Source: Roseiarcus sp963741845
GTDB lineage: Bacteria > Pseudomonadota > Alphaproteobacteria > Rhizobiales > Beijerinckiaceae
Direction of reading: 5' to 3'
Assembly: GCA_963741845.1 (NCBI GenBank)
Contig: CAVUJV010000033.1
Coordinates: 310,001-374,000 of the forward strand
Length of the DNA: 64,000 nucleotides
Under the pieces are notes generated by a model. The model saw only the letters and a list, made by a program, of their open reading frames with translations. It did not search any database and was not told the origin of the DNA. This document shows, piece by piece, positions 63,043 to 64,000 of the stretch; position 1 is the stretch's first letter; every line of letters begins with the position of its first letter. The position numbers were made by a program, and so were the translations under genes.

Positions 63043-63917
63043 ACCGCCGCGCGCTTTACGGGAGTCTCGCGGCGGTCCTTGTCGCCTATCTGATCATCTC
63101 GTCGCTGTTCACCGTCAACGAGGGCGAGCAGGCGCTCGTCACGCGATTCGGGGCTCCGATCGCCGTGATCCAGCAGCCCGGCCTCAAGTGGAAGGCGCCC
63201 TTCATCGATACGGCCTATGTCATCTCGACGCGCTCGCTTCTTCTGAAGCCGTCGTCCGAACAGGTCATCATGGGCGACCAGAAGCGCCTCGAAGTGCAGC
63301 CTTACGCCCGCTATCGCATCGTCGATCCGCTCCGCTTCTATCAGGCGCTTCGCACGCCCGAGGCGGCGAACGCGCAACTGTCGCAGATCGTGAGCTCCTC
63401 GGCCCGGCGGGCGCTCGGACAGGTTCCGCTGACCGCGCTGCTCACCGACGAGCGCAGCCGCATCCTCGATACGATCCGCAGCAATGTCGCCGCGCAGGCC
63501 AAGCCGCTCGGCGTCGAGGTCGACGAGGTGCGGTTCCGCCGCGCCGACCTGCCCTTCGAGACGAGCCAGGCCATCTACGAGCGGATGAAGTCCGAGCGTC
63601 AGCGCGAGGCGAAGGAACTCAGGGCGCAGGGATTCGAATGGGCGCAGCATATCGAGGCCGAGGCCGACCGCCAGCGCACGGTGATCCTCTCCGAGGCGCA
63701 GCGCGCCGCGGCGATCGCGCACGGCGAAGGCGACGCCGAGGCAAACCGGACGCTGGCCAACGTCTTCTCGCAGGACCCGAAGTTCTACGCGCTCTGGAGC
63801 TCGCTACAGACTTATAAGACCGCCCTCGCAGGCTCCGCGCCGACTCTGGTCGTCAGCCCCGACGCCGATTTCATGCGGCTTCTCAAGACCGGGCCGACCG
63901 AAGGCGCCAACCCTTGA
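63039..63917 (+). CDS. hflC: FtsH protease modulator HflC
   Basis: The protein has 292 residues. N-terminal anchor (YGSLAAVLVAYLIISSLFTV) and SPFH domain: EGEQALVTRFGAPIAVIQQP, LKWKAPFIDTAYVISTR, VQPYARYRIVDPLRFYQAL and LTDERSRILDTIRSNVAAQA. The long alpha-helical region follows (KSERQREAKELRAQGFEWAQ). ATGA overlap with hflK. Confidence 0.95.
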   Translation: MNRRALYGSLAAVLVAYLIISSLFTVNEGEQALVTRFGAPIAVIQQPGLKWKAPFIDTAYVISTRSLLLKPSSEQVIMGDQKRLEVQPYARYRIVDPLRFYQALRTPEAANAQLSQIVSSSARRALGQVPLTALLTDERSRILDTIRSNVAAQAKPLGVEVDEVRFRRADLPFETSQAIYERMKSERQREAKELRAQGFEWAQHIEAEADRQRTVILSEAQRAAAIAHGEGDAEANRTLANVFSQDPKFYALWSSLQTYKTALAGSAPTLVVSPDADFMRLLKTGPTEGANP

Positions 63918-63937
63918 AGCGCGGAACCCTGCGCTTC
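63916..63937. repeat. Hairpin after hflC
   Basis: Arms GAAGCGC and GCGCTTC enclose an 8-nt loop, starting at the hflC stop. No T-run, so a partial terminator or leader structure for the next gene. Confidence 0.4.
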
Positions 63938-63957
63938 GACGGGGCGGGACGCACGCC

Positions 63958-64000
63958 ATGACAGAGGCGGCGTCGTGGCTCTTCATCGTCCTGCAACTCT
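63958..64000 (+). CDS. Partial gene downstream of hflC (window edge)
   Basis: Only 14 residues are visible (MTEAASWLFIVLQL), opening what looks like a membrane segment. A DUF2065 gene followed by a Do-type protease often sits here in related genomes, but the sequence does not obviously match either. Confidence 0.35.
   Translation, partial: MTEAASWLFIVLQL

Noticed and set aside
1..64000. tRNA, rRNA, CRISPR array, insertion sequence or integrase
   Set aside because: No supporting sequence was found by reading; small RNA genes cannot be excluded without covariance-model searches.

Overview
The window is high-GC and densely coded. It reads as chromosomal DNA of an alphaproteobacterium, most likely Hyphomicrobiales and perhaps Beijerinckiaceae/Methylocystaceae-like. 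This rests on gene content and order: a ubiquinol-cytochrome c chaperone - DUF177 - plsX - fabH block, surE-pcm, rlmN followed by hflK-hflC, a K+-independent H+-pyrophosphatase, DUF2277 and an alphaproteobacterial porin-like N-terminus. The genus is inference only. I see no tRNA, rRNA, CRISPR array, integrase or insertion sequence.

Layout. 1-7500: membrane and housekeeping genes (DUF4239 partial, DUF155, sirtuin cobB, flavin monooxygenase overlapping bacterioferritin, DUF2277, SIMPL protein, ATC-hydrolase-like protein, kdsA, queF, a tiny porin-like protein). 7600-15430: a giant GH94 membrane protein, then hppA and a strong bidirectional terminator. 15486-20104: bamE (opposite strand), the ubiquinol-cytochrome chaperone, DUF177, a DUF1097 membrane protein, plsX and fabH. 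20183-28060: assorted membrane proteins, a membrane metallophosphoesterase, a SnoaL-like protein with an MmyB-type regulator, an unexplained two-gene beta-repeat module and an MFS transporter. 28269-38863: ackA, then a long plus-strand array (Orn/Lys/Arg decarboxylase, GNAT acetyltransferase, a sterol-desaturase/AGMO-like domain fused to a YhhN/TMEM86 lysoplasmalogenase domain, secreted PHB-depolymerase-like esterase, TerC, two LysE exporters around a PfkB sugar kinase). 39178-43608: an adenylate cyclase, a PEP-CTERM-type exported protein, surE and pcm. 44189-48587: an accessory-looking operon centred on a DyP-type peroxidase with three uncharacterised partners and an outer-membrane barrel protein. 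48847-57891: oxalate decarboxylase, gamma-glutamyltransferase and MFS operon, an RsmB-type rRNA methyltransferase, a second PEP-CTERM-like protein, and a GST-SDR-UPF0303 operon. 57994-64000: guaC, an AT-richer methyltransferase, a lytic transglycosylase, rlmN, hflK, hflC and the start of one more gene.

The most striking property is that eight conserved genes are each split by a net single-base frameshift (GH94 protein, ackA, Orn/Lys/Arg decarboxylase, PHB-depolymerase-like esterase, outer-membrane barrel protein, RsmB-type methyltransferase, the second PEP-CTERM protein, GST). Seven are net +1 and one is net -1, and all keep intact coding on both sides. This points to indel errors in the assembly more than to real gene decay. 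The entries below give the restored full spans, so those genes will not appear as one ORF in an automatic call.

The best candidates for undescribed biology are the fused ether-lipid enzyme (32723-34420), the DyP peroxidase operon (44189-48587) and the beta-repeat pair (25545-26702).
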